The notes under the pieces: model-generated | What the model saw: only the letters and a program-made list of their open reading frames with translations | The model's database searches: none | Told to the model about the DNA's origin: nothing | Shown here: positions 15,148 through 23,832 of the stretch, one piece after another | Numbering within the stretch: the first letter of the stretch is position 1 | How the letters are laid out: every line of letters begins with the position of its first letter | Made by a program: the position numbers and the translations under genes | NCBI GenBank assembly: GCA_023423275.1 | Contig: JAFAFW010000101.1 | Coordinates: 1 to 42,866 of the forward strand | DNA: 42,866 bases | Direction of reading: 5' to 3' | Origin: Pseudomonadota bacterium | Lineage (GTDB): Bacteria > Pseudomonadota > Alphaproteobacteria > Rhizobiales > Hyphomicrobiaceae

Positions 15148-17214
15148 ATGACAGTCGTGATCGGCGTGGACACGGGTGGCACCTTCACCGACCTGGTAGC
15201 CGCGGACACAACGACGGGCCGCCTGACCATTCTCAAAGTTCCCTCGACGCCGGCTGATCCTTCGCGTGCGGTGCTCGACGGAGTAACCTCAGTTCTTCCG
15301 CGTGCGGAGGCCGATCCGGGGGATGTCCGTCTCATCGCGCACGGGACGACCGTCGCGACCAACGCGATCCTCGAAAACAAGGGGACACGCGCCGCCCTGC
15401 TGGTCACCCGTGGCTTTCGTTACGTGCTCGATAACGGCCGGCAGGACGTGCCGCGCGGCGTGAATCTCTATCGCTGGAAAAAGCCCGAGCGGCCGATCAC
15501 GCCGGATCTCATCTTCGAGGTGCGTGAGCGGATGGCGCCGGACGGAACGGTGCTTGAGGCGCTGAACGAGGATGACGTGCGTGCTGCCGTCGCGCGTATC
15601 CGCGCCGCGGGTGTCGCCTCCGTGGCGGTCTGCACGCTGCATAGTTATGCGAACCCCGCACATGAACAGCGCATCGGCGAGCTTCTTGCCGCCGAGCTTC
15701 CTGGTGTGTTCCTCACGCTGTCGTCCGACGTTCTGCCAGCCTTCCGGGAATACGAGCGAACCATGCTGACGGCGATGAATGCCGCGGTCATGCCACTCAT
15801 GTCCGGCTACGTGCTACGCATCAGCGATGGGCTGAAAGCACGCGATATCCATGCGCCTTTCACGATCATGAAATCCAATGGCGGGGTCTCCGGCGCAGCG
15901 ACAATCGCGACCCAGCCCGTCTATACCGCCCTGTCGGGTCTCGCGGCCGGTGTCCAGGGCGCATGCATGGTCGGCAAGGCGGCGGGTTATCCCAACCTCA
16001 TCTCCCTCGACATCGGCGGGACGAGCACGGACGTTGCCATCTGCCCGCAGGGCGAGCCTGTGCTCGTTCCGGAAACGGAGATCGGCACTCTGCCGCTCAA
16101 GATCCAGAGCGTGGACGTCCGGACCATCGGTGCGGGAGGCGGCAGCATCGCAACAGTCCTGCCCAACGGCAGTCTATTGGTGGGGCCGGAAAGCGCAGGC
16201 GCAGATCCAGGACCGGTGTGTTATGGCCGTGGCGGCACAAGGCCGACCATTACCGACGCGCAAGTCGTGCTTGGGCGCCTGCCGGAAAAGCTTGCCGGTG
16301 GTACGCTCATGCTCGATCGGCGGCTGGCGAGCGAAGCCATCGCATCAAACGTCGCCGCCCCGCTGTCGCTGTCTCTCGAACAGGCGGCGAACGGAATGAT
16401 CGAGATCCTCACACACAACATTGCCGGTGCGGTGCGGGCTGTTTCCATCGAGCGTGGGCATGACGCCTCACGCTATGCGCTCATTGCGCTGGGAGGGGCC
16501 GGGCCATTGCATGCCCTGAGGCTGGCCGAAGTTCTCCGCATGAACACGGTCGTTTTTCCGCGTTATCCCGGCGTCCTCAGTGCGCTGGGTCTGCTCGCCA
16601 CACCGCTGCGGCAGGATTATGTGCGCACCTGCCGTCAGTCGGGGCCTGATTTCGACGTGTCCGTCCTGTCCACAGCATTACGGCAGCTCGAGACGGCCGC
16701 GAGCACGTGGTTCGACCGCGAGAACATGGCGCCCGAGCACCGGCAGATCATCCGCTATCTGGATGTGCGCTATCCCAATCAGGGCCATGAGCTGCAAATG
16801 ACCCTACCTGGTACGGACGATGTTGCGATGGATGCGATGCGGCAGGTGGAACAGGACTTCCACGATCTGCACGAGCGTCTCTACGGATTTGCGATCCGCT
16901 CATCGCCCATCCAGGTCATGAGTGTGCGGATCGCCGCGATCGGAACTGCGGCCCGGCTCGAGCTTCCTCGGCAGCTGCCTGCAAGTTCTGCCGTCGCGCA
17001 TCCTTTGTCCGAGCGCCGAGTTTATATCGATGATGCGACAGGCTATCGCACCTGCGCGGCCTATGCGCGCGATGCGATTCCCGTGGGCGCGACGCTCGAT
17101 GGTCCGTGTGTCGTCGACCAGCCGGACAGCACTATCTATCTGCGGCCAGGATGGCAGGCCAAGGCCGATGCTTTCGGAAATTTGATCGCACTGCGCGCGG
17201 GAGATCCGTCATGA
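15148..17214 (+). CDS. hyuA: Hydantoinase/oxoprolinase family protein, HyuA subunit
   Basis: 688-aa ATP-binding subunit of a HyuA/HyuB enzyme. Such enzymes use ATP to open lactam-type rings (N-methylhydantoin, hydantoins, 5-oxoproline, caprolactam); acetone carboxylase subunits are relatives. The N-terminus VIGVDTGGTFTDLVAAD (residues 4-20) is the actin/HSP70-like phosphate loop, followed by AHGTTVATNAILENKG. A second nucleotide motif is SLDIGGTSTDVAIC. I chose the ATG at 15148, which follows GAGGAGAA; the frame is open for 43 codons upstream but those residues are not HyuA-like. The stop overlaps the hyuB start (ATGA), so the subunits are translationally coupled. The substrate cannot be told from the sequence. 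Confidence 0.95.
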   Translation: MTVVIGVDTGGTFTDLVAADTTTGRLTILKVPSTPADPSRAVLDGVTSVLPRAEADPGDVRLIAHGTTVATNAILENKGTRAALLVTRGFRYVLDNGRQDVPRGVNLYRWKKPERPITPDLIFEVRERMAPDGTVLEALNEDDVRAAVARIRAAGVASVAVCTLHSYANPAHEQRIGELLAAELPGVFLTLSSDVLPAFREYERTMLTAMNAAVMPLMSGYVLRISDGLKARDIHAPFTIMKSNGGVSGAATIATQPVYTALSGLAAGVQGACMVGKAAGYPNLISLDIGGTSTDVAICPQGEPVLVPETEIGTLPLKIQSVDVRTIGAGGGSIATVLPNGSLLVGPESAGADPGPVCYGRGGTRPTITDAQVVLGRLPEKLAGGTLMLDRRLASEAIASNVAAPLSLSLEQAANGMIEILTHNIAGAVRAVSIERGHDASRYALIALGGAGPLHALRLAEVLRMNTVVFPRYPGVLSALGLLATPLRQDYVRTCRQSGPDFDVSVLSTALRQLETAASTWFDRENMAPEHRQIIRYLDVRYPNQGHELQMTLPGTDDVAMDAMRQVEQDFHDLHERLYGFAIRSSPIQVMSVRIAAIGTAARLELPRQLPASSAVAHPLSERRVYIDDATGYRTCAAYARDAIPVGATLDGPCVVDQPDSTIYLRPGWQAKADAFGNLIALRAGDPS

Positions 17215-18995
17215 GCAGAATGGATCGCCCTGCGCCGGGCAGCAGCGACGCGCTTCCGGAATCCATCTTCCAGGAAATCCTCAAGGGCACATTCGCGTCG
17301 ATGGTGCAGGAAATGAGCCTGCTCATCGAGCGCACGGCGATGTCGCCGATCATTCGCGAAAAGCAGGATTACGCCGTCGGATTGTTCGACGCCGCCGGAA
17401 AGATGGTTCTCGCCCAGTTTCTCATGCAGGGGCCGGGGATGATCGATCCGATCCTGGCCCGGTTCCCCCTGGAAAGCATGCAGCCGGGTGATGTCTATTG
17501 CTACAATGATCCCTACCTTTCGGACGGCGCCGTCGGTCACGTGCCCGATCTCTGTTTCGCACTGCCGGTTTTCGAGAACGGCAAGGTTCGCGCATTCGTC
17601 GCGCTGTTCGGACACTTCTGGGATGTCGGCGGCATTGCGGCAGGGGGCATGTCTCCGCAGGCCACCGAGGTCTTCCACGAAGGCGTGCTCATTCCGCCTG
17701 TTCGATTGCTGCAGAAGGGCAAATATGCGGATGATCTCTACCATCTCGTTATCCGCAACACGCGGTTTCCGCAGTATCTCGATGGTGACGTGCGCGCTTG
17801 CATCAGCGCCTGCCAGCTTGGCGTTCGCCGCGTCGACGAGTTGTTCGAGCAGTATGGCGTCGAGCGTGTCCTGGCGGGGTGCGAGCATATTCTTGCGCAA
17901 AGTGCCTCGGGCGGCCGGCAGCTCTTCGAACAATTGCTGCCGGAAGGTGTCTGGCACGGCGACGACCGGGTTGACGACGATGGTTTCGGTGGCGGGCCGT
18001 TCCGCGTTGGGCTCCGCCTGGAGCGCCGCGGAGATCGGATAACTTTTGATTTCACGGAGACAGACGATCAGGCGCGCGGCCCGATCAATTTCATTCTCCA
18101 CCCGGGTATTCTGACGAGCGTCATTCTCGGCCGCCTCTTGCAGGCCCAGGACGAGGCGCTGGTCCTCAATGACGGGCTGGCGGTCGTGGCCGATGAGATC
18201 AAGCTCAGGCCCGGCAGCATCCTACAGCCACGGTTTCCCGGCGGTGTGGCCTTGCGCGCGCTTTCGCGCATTCTCGTCACCAATTCGATCATCAAGGCCC
18301 TCGGGAAAGCGGTGCCTGACAGGATGGCGGCGGCCTCATGCAATTACGGCATCATGACGCTTCGCGCGTTGGATGCGGGGAGTGGCCGGTTCATCTATTG
18401 CTTCGATGGCATCGGTGTCGGTCAGGGCGCGCGGCCCACGGTGGACGGGCTGGATGCAATCTACTTCATCGGCCAGAAGAACAACCCGATCGAATGGCTC
18501 GAAGCGGAGTATGCCTTCCGCGTCGAGGAGTATGGCATCACCCCCGACTCCGGCGGCGCGGGTAAGAAGCGCGGCGGTGTCGGCATCGTGCGCCAGATCA
18601 GAATGCTGCGCGATCAGGTCATCCTCTGCACGATGATGGTCAATGCGTCCGAGCCGGCGTTCGGCATGGCCGGCGGGCAGGCGGGCAAACTCGGGCGTAT
18701 CATTCTCAATCCGGGGACACGGGACGAACGCAGGCTGCCGACACTCGCCGATAACATCATGCTGAACAGCGGCGATGTTATCCGCGTTGAAAGTGCGGGC
18801 GGCGGCGGTTGGGGTGATCCGAAGGAACGCGATGCGGCCGAGGTCGCCTGGGACGTCAGGAAGGGCTACGTCACAGTGGAGGGCGCACTTCAAGACTATG
18901 GCGTCGTCCTCAATCCTGAGACGTTCGCCATCGACGATCAGGCGACACGTGCCCTGCGGATGAGATCCGGACATTCGAGCAAGCGGTCATCATAG
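17211..18995 (+). CDS. hyuB: Hydantoinase/oxoprolinase family protein, HyuB subunit
   Basis: 594-aa partner of HyuA. Conserved blocks are IREKQDYAVGLFDAAGKMV (about residues 47-65), YCYNDPYLSDGAVGHVPDLC, GHFWDVGG, GGAGKKRGGVGIVRQIR and the C-terminal ESAGGGGWGDPKERD, all typical of HyuB/5-oxoprolinase C-terminal halves. The ATG at 17211 overlaps the hyuA stop by 4 bp. Together the subunits would perform ATP-driven opening of a cyclic amide or imide in the cytoplasm. An amidase begins 22 bp downstream, suggesting the ring-opened product is hydrolysed further. Confidence 0.95.
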   Translation: MSRMDRPAPGSSDALPESIFQEILKGTFASMVQEMSLLIERTAMSPIIREKQDYAVGLFDAAGKMVLAQFLMQGPGMIDPILARFPLESMQPGDVYCYNDPYLSDGAVGHVPDLCFALPVFENGKVRAFVALFGHFWDVGGIAAGGMSPQATEVFHEGVLIPPVRLLQKGKYADDLYHLVIRNTRFPQYLDGDVRACISACQLGVRRVDELFEQYGVERVLAGCEHILAQSASGGRQLFEQLLPEGVWHGDDRVDDDGFGGGPFRVGLRLERRGDRITFDFTETDDQARGPINFILHPGILTSVILGRLLQAQDEALVLNDGLAVVADEIKLRPGSILQPRFPGGVALRALSRILVTNSIIKALGKAVPDRMAAASCNYGIMTLRALDAGSGRFIYCFDGIGVGQGARPTVDGLDAIYFIGQKNNPIEWLEAEYAFRVEEYGITPDSGGAGKKRGGVGIVRQIRMLRDQVILCTMMVNASEPAFGMAGGQAGKLGRIILNPGTRDERRLPTLADNIMLNSGDVIRVESAGGGGWGDPKERDAAEVAWDVRKGYVTVEGALQDYGVVLNPETFAIDDQATRALRMRSGHSSKRSS

Positions 18996-19017
18996 CCGCA
19001 GTTCTGGAGAGCTGATT

Positions 19018-20415
19018 GTGAAAGCCGAAGACATTTGCGGCCTCGACGCCGGCGCCATCGTCGAAAAGGTGCGCGCCGGCGAGTTGACGGCGGAGACCGT
19101 CGTCACAGCCGTTTTGGAGCGCATTGCGGCGGTCGATCCGAAAATCAATGCATTCACGGTCGTTGCGGTGGAGCAGGCGCTGCAAGCCGCTCGCGCCGCC
19201 GATGCCCGACGCCTCAAGGGCCAGGTTCTTGGTCCGCTGGACGGCGTTCCCGTGTCGATCAAGGATATCATTTATACCCGCGATATGCCGACCACGGGTG
19301 GCTCGAAGATCTTCGAGCACTTCACGCCGACAGAGGATGCCATAGTCGTGTCGCGGCTGAAGGCAGCCGGCGCCATTATTATCGGCAAGACGACGACTCC
19401 CGAGTATTGCCATAAGACGGTGACGGACAGCCCGCTCAGCGGCGTGACGCGCAATCCCTGGAATCTCGACCTGACTCCGGGTGGTTCCTCGGGTGGTAGT
19501 GCAGCCGCTGTCGCGGCTGGTCTGGGGCCTCTCAGCATCGGATCGGACGGCGGTGGATCCATTCGACTGCCGGCAGCACTTTGCGGCGTGGCTGGCCTGA
19601 AGGCATCCGCCGGGCTCATCGCCCAGGGGCCTGGGTTCAGCGGGTGGAATTTGCTCGGTCATACCGGCCCGATCGCGCGTAGTGTGCGTGATGTGCAATT
19701 GGCGCTCGACGTTATCGCTGGGCCTGATGTCCGCGACCCTGCATCCTGCGCTATGAGCCGCAAGTCATTCCACGGTGAGCCTCGTGTCGCCTGGGCTACG
19801 ACGCTGGATGACATGATGCCGGAACCGAACGTCACGGCGCAACTTGAGCGGATCGTCGATGCCGCGCGCCGCTTGACCACGCGTCGCGTGGAATCGGTTG
19901 CTCCCCGCTGGGATGATCGGGATTTGAACTTCCGTGTTCTGATCGGTGCGGATCTGGCTTCAGCGCTGGTGCCGCATCTGGATGAGCACCGCGCCGTCAT
20001 GGACCCGAGCCTTGTGAAACTGGTCGAGTTCGGCCAATCCCTGTCGGCGATCGATCTCGCCAGGGCGCTCGACTGGCGGCTCGCATTCTCGGCGAATATT
20101 CTGTCATTCTTCGAGAGCTACGATCTGCTGATCGTTCCGACATCTCCCGTCAGCGCCTTCTCACACTCCATCATCGGCCCGAAAACCATCGCCGGCCGGA
20201 AATGCTCGCCTTATGCGTGGTTCGGATGGACGTGGCCGTTCAATGTCACCGGCCAGCCGGCTCTGTCGTACCCTGTCGTCGGCGAGGAGCATGATCCTAT
20301 CGGCATTCAGATCATCGGCCGCCCTGGGGAGGACGATCTGGTGTTGTCGTTTGCCCGCCGGCTTGAGGATCTGCTTGGTCGCCCGACATTGAAGCCGCGC
20401 GGGATTGCCGTTTGA
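19018..20415 (+). CDS. Amidase-signature family hydrolase
   Basis: 465-aa amidase that would hydrolyse a linear amide or ureido bond in the cytoplasm. The Ser-cisSer-Lys triad is visible: Lys82 in GVPVSIKDI, the cis-serine in TPGGSSGGSAAA (residues 153-164) and the nucleophile Ser181 in GSDGGGSIRLPA. The signature usually has Thr before GGSIR; here it is Gly, a tolerated variation. The start is a GTG at 19018, with GGAGAG upstream and no better ATG. It follows hyuB by 22 bp in the same operon. Relatives include allophanate hydrolase, ureidomalonase and indoleacetamide hydrolase; I cannot choose among them. Confidence 0.93.
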   Translation: MKAEDICGLDAGAIVEKVRAGELTAETVVTAVLERIAAVDPKINAFTVVAVEQALQAARAADARRLKGQVLGPLDGVPVSIKDIIYTRDMPTTGGSKIFEHFTPTEDAIVVSRLKAAGAIIIGKTTTPEYCHKTVTDSPLSGVTRNPWNLDLTPGGSSGGSAAAVAAGLGPLSIGSDGGGSIRLPAALCGVAGLKASAGLIAQGPGFSGWNLLGHTGPIARSVRDVQLALDVIAGPDVRDPASCAMSRKSFHGEPRVAWATTLDDMMPEPNVTAQLERIVDAARRLTTRRVESVAPRWDDRDLNFRVLIGADLASALVPHLDEHRAVMDPSLVKLVEFGQSLSAIDLARALDWRLAFSANILSFFESYDLLIVPTSPVSAFSHSIIGPKTIAGRKCSPYAWFGWTWPFNVTGQPALSYPVVGEEHDPIGIQIIGRPGEDDLVLSFARRLEDLLGRPTLKPRGIAV

Positions 20416-20480
20416 ACTGAAGGCATCTGGTTTGACAATGGCGAGCACGGGATGCAGCCCGGCGCTCAAGCAAGGGATGG

Positions 20481-21368
20481 ATGACGATGGCTTTCGTGAC
20501 GACCACCGATGGGGTGAAGCTTCATGTGGAGGAAGCCGGCGAGGGGACGCCGCTGGTGTTCGTTCACGAGTTCGCGGGCGATCAGCGGAGCTGGGAGACG
20601 CAGGTTCGCTATTTTTCACGGCGCTATCGCTGTATCACGTTCAATGCACGCGGGTATCCACCGTCGGAAGTGCCTGCAGACATGGAGAAGTATTCGCAGG
20701 CCCGTGCAGCCGACGACATCCGCGATGTTCTCGACGGCCTGAAGATCGACAAAGCCCACGTTGTCGGGCTGTCGATGGGCGGATTTTCCTCTCTGCATTT
20801 CACAATTCGCTATCCGGAGCGGGTCCGGTCTCTTGTTGTCGCTGGCGCGGGCTATGGAGCGGAGAAACATCTGGAGTCCGTCTTCCGCGATGCGGCAGAG
20901 CAGGCTGCCCAGAAATTTGAAACGCTCGGATGTGAAGCGTTCTCCCATCTCTACTGCGCGGCGGCTGCGCGCATCCCGCTGCTGCTCAAGGATCCGCGCG
21001 GCTGGGAAGAGTTCCGCCGGATGATGGGCGAGCACGATTCAAAAGGTTCGGCGCTGACCATGCGTGGTGTTCAGCGGCTGCGGCCTTCGATCTATGATCT
21101 CGAGGATGGGCTTCGCCGGATGCAGGCTCCGGTCCTTATCGTTTCTGGGGATGAGGACGATCACTGCCTGCAGCCGGGGTTGTTCATGAAGCGCACGATC
21201 CCGGCGAGCGGCCTCGCCATTTTGCCGAAGACGGGACACACGCTCAATCTCGAGGAGCCGGCCAAGTTCAATGAACTGGTCGCCGATTTTCTGGCGCAGG
21301 TCGAGCAGGGGCGCTGGCTCCCCCGCGATCCACGCTCGAACCCGGCCGAGATCGTGAAGACGAGCTGA
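20481..21368 (+). CDS. Alpha/beta hydrolase fold protein
   Basis: 295-aa alpha/beta hydrolase. The nucleophile elbow is GLSMGG with Ser98, the acid is most likely Asp226 in SGDEDDH, and the histidine is His253 in KTGHTLNLEEP. The oxyanion strand reads PLVFVHEFAGDQRSW (residues 24-38), where HEF replaces the more usual HG. Two close ATGs (20481 and 20487) are possible starts, with AAGGGATGG just upstream. It lies 65 bp after the amidase and 9 bp before the crotonase-fold gene in the hyu operon. Likely roles are esterase, enol-lactonase, C-C hydrolase or thioesterase; the neighbours favour a late hydrolytic step. Confidence 0.9.
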   Translation: MTMAFVTTTDGVKLHVEEAGEGTPLVFVHEFAGDQRSWETQVRYFSRRYRCITFNARGYPPSEVPADMEKYSQARAADDIRDVLDGLKIDKAHVVGLSMGGFSSLHFTIRYPERVRSLVVAGAGYGAEKHLESVFRDAAEQAAQKFETLGCEAFSHLYCAAAARIPLLLKDPRGWEEFRRMMGEHDSKGSALTMRGVQRLRPSIYDLEDGLRRMQAPVLIVSGDEDDHCLQPGLFMKRTIPASGLAILPKTGHTLNLEEPAKFNELVADFLAQVEQGRWLPRDPRSNPAEIVKTS

Positions 21369-21377
21369 GGAAGGCCC

Positions 21378-22166
21378 ATGACCGCCGGAACGGTACGCGC
21401 TGAGCGCGATGGTCCTGTCGTGCGTCTGACCATTGATCACGTCCGACGCCGCAATGCCATGACGCTGGAGATGTGGCAGGATCTGGCGCGTCATTGCGCA
21501 AACATCGCAGCAGAGCCCGATGTAAGGGTGATCGTTCTGACAGGCGCGGGCGATCAGGCGTTCTGTGCAGGCGCAGACATCTCTCAATTCGGCGACAAGC
21601 GCTCGAGCGAGGAGGCTGTCAGAGCGTATGACGAGGCGGTGACTGCCGCCAATCGTGCGCTTGCCGAACTGGAAAAGCCGACCATCGCCGTCATCGAGGG
21701 AGTGTGCTTCGGTGGGGGGATGGGTCTCGCCATGCTCTGCGATGTGAGGCTGGCATCGGCGACGGCGTGTTTCAGAATTCCGGCAGCACGCCTCAGCCTC
21801 GGCTATTCATTCGAAAGTTTCCGGCTATTGGTCCACAAGCTGGGGCCAGGGACCGTCGCCGATATTTTCTTCAGCGCACGCACGCTGGAAGCTGTCGAGG
21901 CGCAGCGGCTTGGTATCGTCCAGGCGATGTGGCCAGCCCACGACTTCCGCAAGCTGGCCAACGACTATGTTCTCAATATTGCCGTGAATGCTCCGCTGAC
22001 GCTCTCGGCTGCAAAGCGAGCGCTGATGGAACTTTCAAAGCCGCCCGGCAGCGCTGATGCCGACGCCGTGGAGGCTTTGGTGAAAGCCTGCTTTGCCAGT
22101 GCCGACTATCTGGAAGGCCAAACTGCCTTCAAGGAGAAGCGAGAGCCTCGTTTTAGCGGCCGTTGA
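21378..22166 (+). CDS. Crotonase-fold protein lacking both hydratase glutamates
   Basis: 262-aa enoyl-CoA hydratase/isomerase family member. CoA-binding and oxyanion-hole segments are preserved: AFCAGADISQF (residues 61-71) and CFGGGMGLAMLCDVR (110-124). The positions of the two hydratase glutamates are Gly116 (in GGGMG) and Ala136 (in RIPAARLSLG), so ordinary hydration is unlikely. Other crotonase chemistries (thioester hydrolysis, decarboxylation, C-C bond cleavage, isomerisation) use different residues and remain possible. It is the last gene of the hyu operon, 9 bp after the alpha/beta hydrolase. It contrasts with the hydratase at 2440-3234, which keeps both glutamates. Confidence 0.9.
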   Translation: MTAGTVRAERDGPVVRLTIDHVRRRNAMTLEMWQDLARHCANIAAEPDVRVIVLTGAGDQAFCAGADISQFGDKRSSEEAVRAYDEAVTAANRALAELEKPTIAVIEGVCFGGGMGLAMLCDVRLASATACFRIPAARLSLGYSFESFRLLVHKLGPGTVADIFFSARTLEAVEAQRLGIVQAMWPAHDFRKLANDYVLNIAVNAPLTLSAAKRALMELSKPPGSADADAVEALVKACFASADYLEGQTAFKEKREPRFSGR

Positions 22167-22535
22167 TAGAGTGCAGATCAGAACTCAATATCGACCACCT
22201 TCAGAGGCGCGAAGCGTGAGAAGACAACGATCCAGACGAATGTTTCTTTGGGCGATCGCATCTTTCACGGAGTGGAATAACCCGCCACTATAACCGCCGA
22301 TTACACGCTTCAGCGGGACGCTTATGTAAAATGCGGACTGAACCGCGCTCCATTTCCTCTCGCTCCAATGCGATGATCGCGGTCGGCCCCAGACTAGGCT
22401 CGATCGACCTCAACCCTCCCGCATCAATGCGTTGCGGCCTATTGCTTCAAGGGGACCGTCGGGCCAGCTCAAAAACACTTAGCAGATTGACGAAGTTTCT
22501 CTTGCGCGACAGGCGCGCGAATGATAGTTAGCATT
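22167..22535. other. Intergenic stretch without a recognisable gene
   Basis: About 370 bp between the crotonase-fold gene and the ArsR-type regulator. It has stops in all frames at short intervals apart from a 66-codon plus-strand frame (22331-22531) of low-complexity Ser/Arg composition that I do not regard as a gene. The end of the stretch must hold the ArsR promoter. I found no clear -35/-10 pair or terminator hairpin. Confidence 0.6.
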
Positions 22536-22877
22536 ATGTCTAAGCATCATCCGGAACTTTCGCTGCTTTTCCACGCTCTGGCCGATCCGACCCGTCGATC
22601 GATCCTGACCCGGCTTGCTGGAAGTCCCGCGCGAGTCACGGATTTATCCGAACCCACGGGCCTGCGCCTGCCTACGGTGATGCGGCACCTTTCGGTGCTG
22701 GAGGAAGCGGGGCTGATCGCCACGTCCAAGGATGGGCGGGTGCGCACCTGCGCCATCGTTCCGGAGGCCTTGGAGCCGGTTCGAACATGGCTCGATGAGC
22801 AGCGGTCCATATGGGAAGGCCGACTCAGCCGGTTGGACGCATTTGCGATGAAGGCTATGAAGGGACGCGCGGAATGA
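22536..22877 (+). CDS. ArsR family (winged helix) transcriptional regulator
   Basis: 113-aa ArsR/SmtB-type regulator. The N-terminus FHALADPTRRSILTRLAG and the recognition region LRLPTVMRHLSVLEEAGLI followed by DGRVRTCAI form the standard winged helix (about residues 7-85). No cysteine metal site is visible, which is normal for the subgroup linked to AHSA1 proteins. The ATG at 22536 gives the usual family N-terminus; one five codons upstream (22521) is also possible. It overlaps the downstream SRPBCC gene by 4 bp (ATGA), a very common ArsR-AHSA1 arrangement, so it probably controls its own operon. Confidence 0.93.
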   Translation: MSKHHPELSLLFHALADPTRRSILTRLAGSPARVTDLSEPTGLRLPTVMRHLSVLEEAGLIATSKDGRVRTCAIVPEALEPVRTWLDEQRSIWEGRLSRLDAFAMKAMKGRAE

Positions 22878-23797
22878 TATCGAACCTGAACCCGGAGCGC
22901 ATGCCTGCGGCGCACGATCATGCGCAGGGCCGCTTTGCGACGCTGACCTTCGCGCGGGACGTTGCCGCGCCATTGCCGGTGCTGTGGCAGGCTTGGACGG
23001 CCCCCGCCGCGCGGGCAGTCTGGTCTGCTCCCACACCTTCGGTCACTGTCCAGTTTCTGGAGGCCGACACCAGAGTGGGGGGACGCGAAATCTCGCTCTG
23101 CAAGGTTGAGGGCCAGCCTGACATCCGTTGTGAGTGTGGCTGGCTTGAGTTGCAATCGGCAAAGCGCAGCGTGAACTACGAGGTGATCTCGTCCGCTGGT
23201 GTGAGGCAATCGGCGGCGCTGGTGACGGCTGATTTCTCTGGCACGAACGAGCGCAGCCGGTTGGTCGTGACGGTGCAGCTTTCCTCGCTGGCCGAGGATA
23301 TGTCGGCTGGCTACCAACAGGGCTTCGATGCGGGACTGCGCAATCTCGCAGGAGTCGCTGAGCGAACCCTGGTGCTGCAACGAATAATACAGGCACCACG
23401 AACGATCGTCTGGAACACCTGGATGAACCCCGAGACGTTGCCGCAATGGTGGGGACCGGATGGGTTTTCCTGCCGGACAAAGAGGATCGACCTGCGGATG
23501 GGCGGCGAATGGGTGTTCGACATGATCGCACCCGATGGTACGGTTTTCCCGAACCATCACCTCTACACCGAGGTCCGGCCCGAGGAGAGGATCGGCTATA
23601 CGCTGCTATGGGGCGAGAACGGACCAAAACATGCTGACGCCTGGGCCTCGTTCGAGGATCAGGACGGAGCGACGAAGGTAACGCTGGGCATGGTGTTAAA
23701 CACAGCGGCCGAGTTCCAGGAGGCGAAAGGATTCGGCGCAGTCGAACTGGGCTTGCAAACGCTGGGCAAACTGGAACGCTTCGTCAAATCCCGATAG
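22874..23797 (+). CDS. Tandem SRPBCC (AHSA1-like) domain protein
   Basis: 307-aa protein with two START-like SRPBCC domains in a row. The first spans about residues 20-160 (VAAPLPVLWQAWT...VGGREI) and the second about 165-305 (IIQAPRTIVWNTWMNPETLPQWWGPDGF, by position; MGGEWVFDMIAPDG). Each repeats the pattern 'x-aP-xxvWxaWt/m ... ggxxx', with hydrophobic-cavity lipid or ligand binding expected. The second domain is the more canonical AHSA1 copy (QWWGP). Single-domain ArsR-linked AHSA1 proteins are about 150-170 aa, so this is a fused or duplicated version. Function is unknown; it is coupled to the ArsR gene by a 4-bp overlap. Confidence 0.9.
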   Translation: MISNLNPERMPAAHDHAQGRFATLTFARDVAAPLPVLWQAWTAPAARAVWSAPTPSVTVQFLEADTRVGGREISLCKVEGQPDIRCECGWLELQSAKRSVNYEVISSAGVRQSAALVTADFSGTNERSRLVVTVQLSSLAEDMSAGYQQGFDAGLRNLAGVAERTLVLQRIIQAPRTIVWNTWMNPETLPQWWGPDGFSCRTKRIDLRMGGEWVFDMIAPDGTVFPNHHLYTEVRPEERIGYTLLWGENGPKHADAWASFEDQDGATKVTLGMVLNTAAEFQEAKGFGAVELGLQTLGKLERFVKSR

Positions 23798-23809
23798 GGC
23801 TGCAGCTTG

Positions 23810-23832
23810 GCAACCGATTTCAAGGATCGGTT
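23810..23832 (+). terminator. Hairpin after the SRPBCC gene, weak terminator candidate
   Basis: Inverted repeat CAACCGAT (23810-23817) and ATCGGTTG (23825-23832) with a 7-base loop, 13 bp after the stop of the tandem SRPBCC gene. No T-tract follows (the next bases are AGGGGGC), so intrinsic termination would be inefficient. It could also be a processing or Rho-related structure. Confidence 0.35.

Noticed and set aside
17136..18101. 321-codon minus-strand frame opposite hyuB
   Set aside because: Antisense shadow of a well-conserved HyuB gene, with no recognisable features.
22331..22531. 66-codon plus-strand frame before the ArsR gene
   Set aside because: Low-complexity Ser/Arg translation, no ribosome site, no similarity that I recognise, and it runs into the regulator's start.
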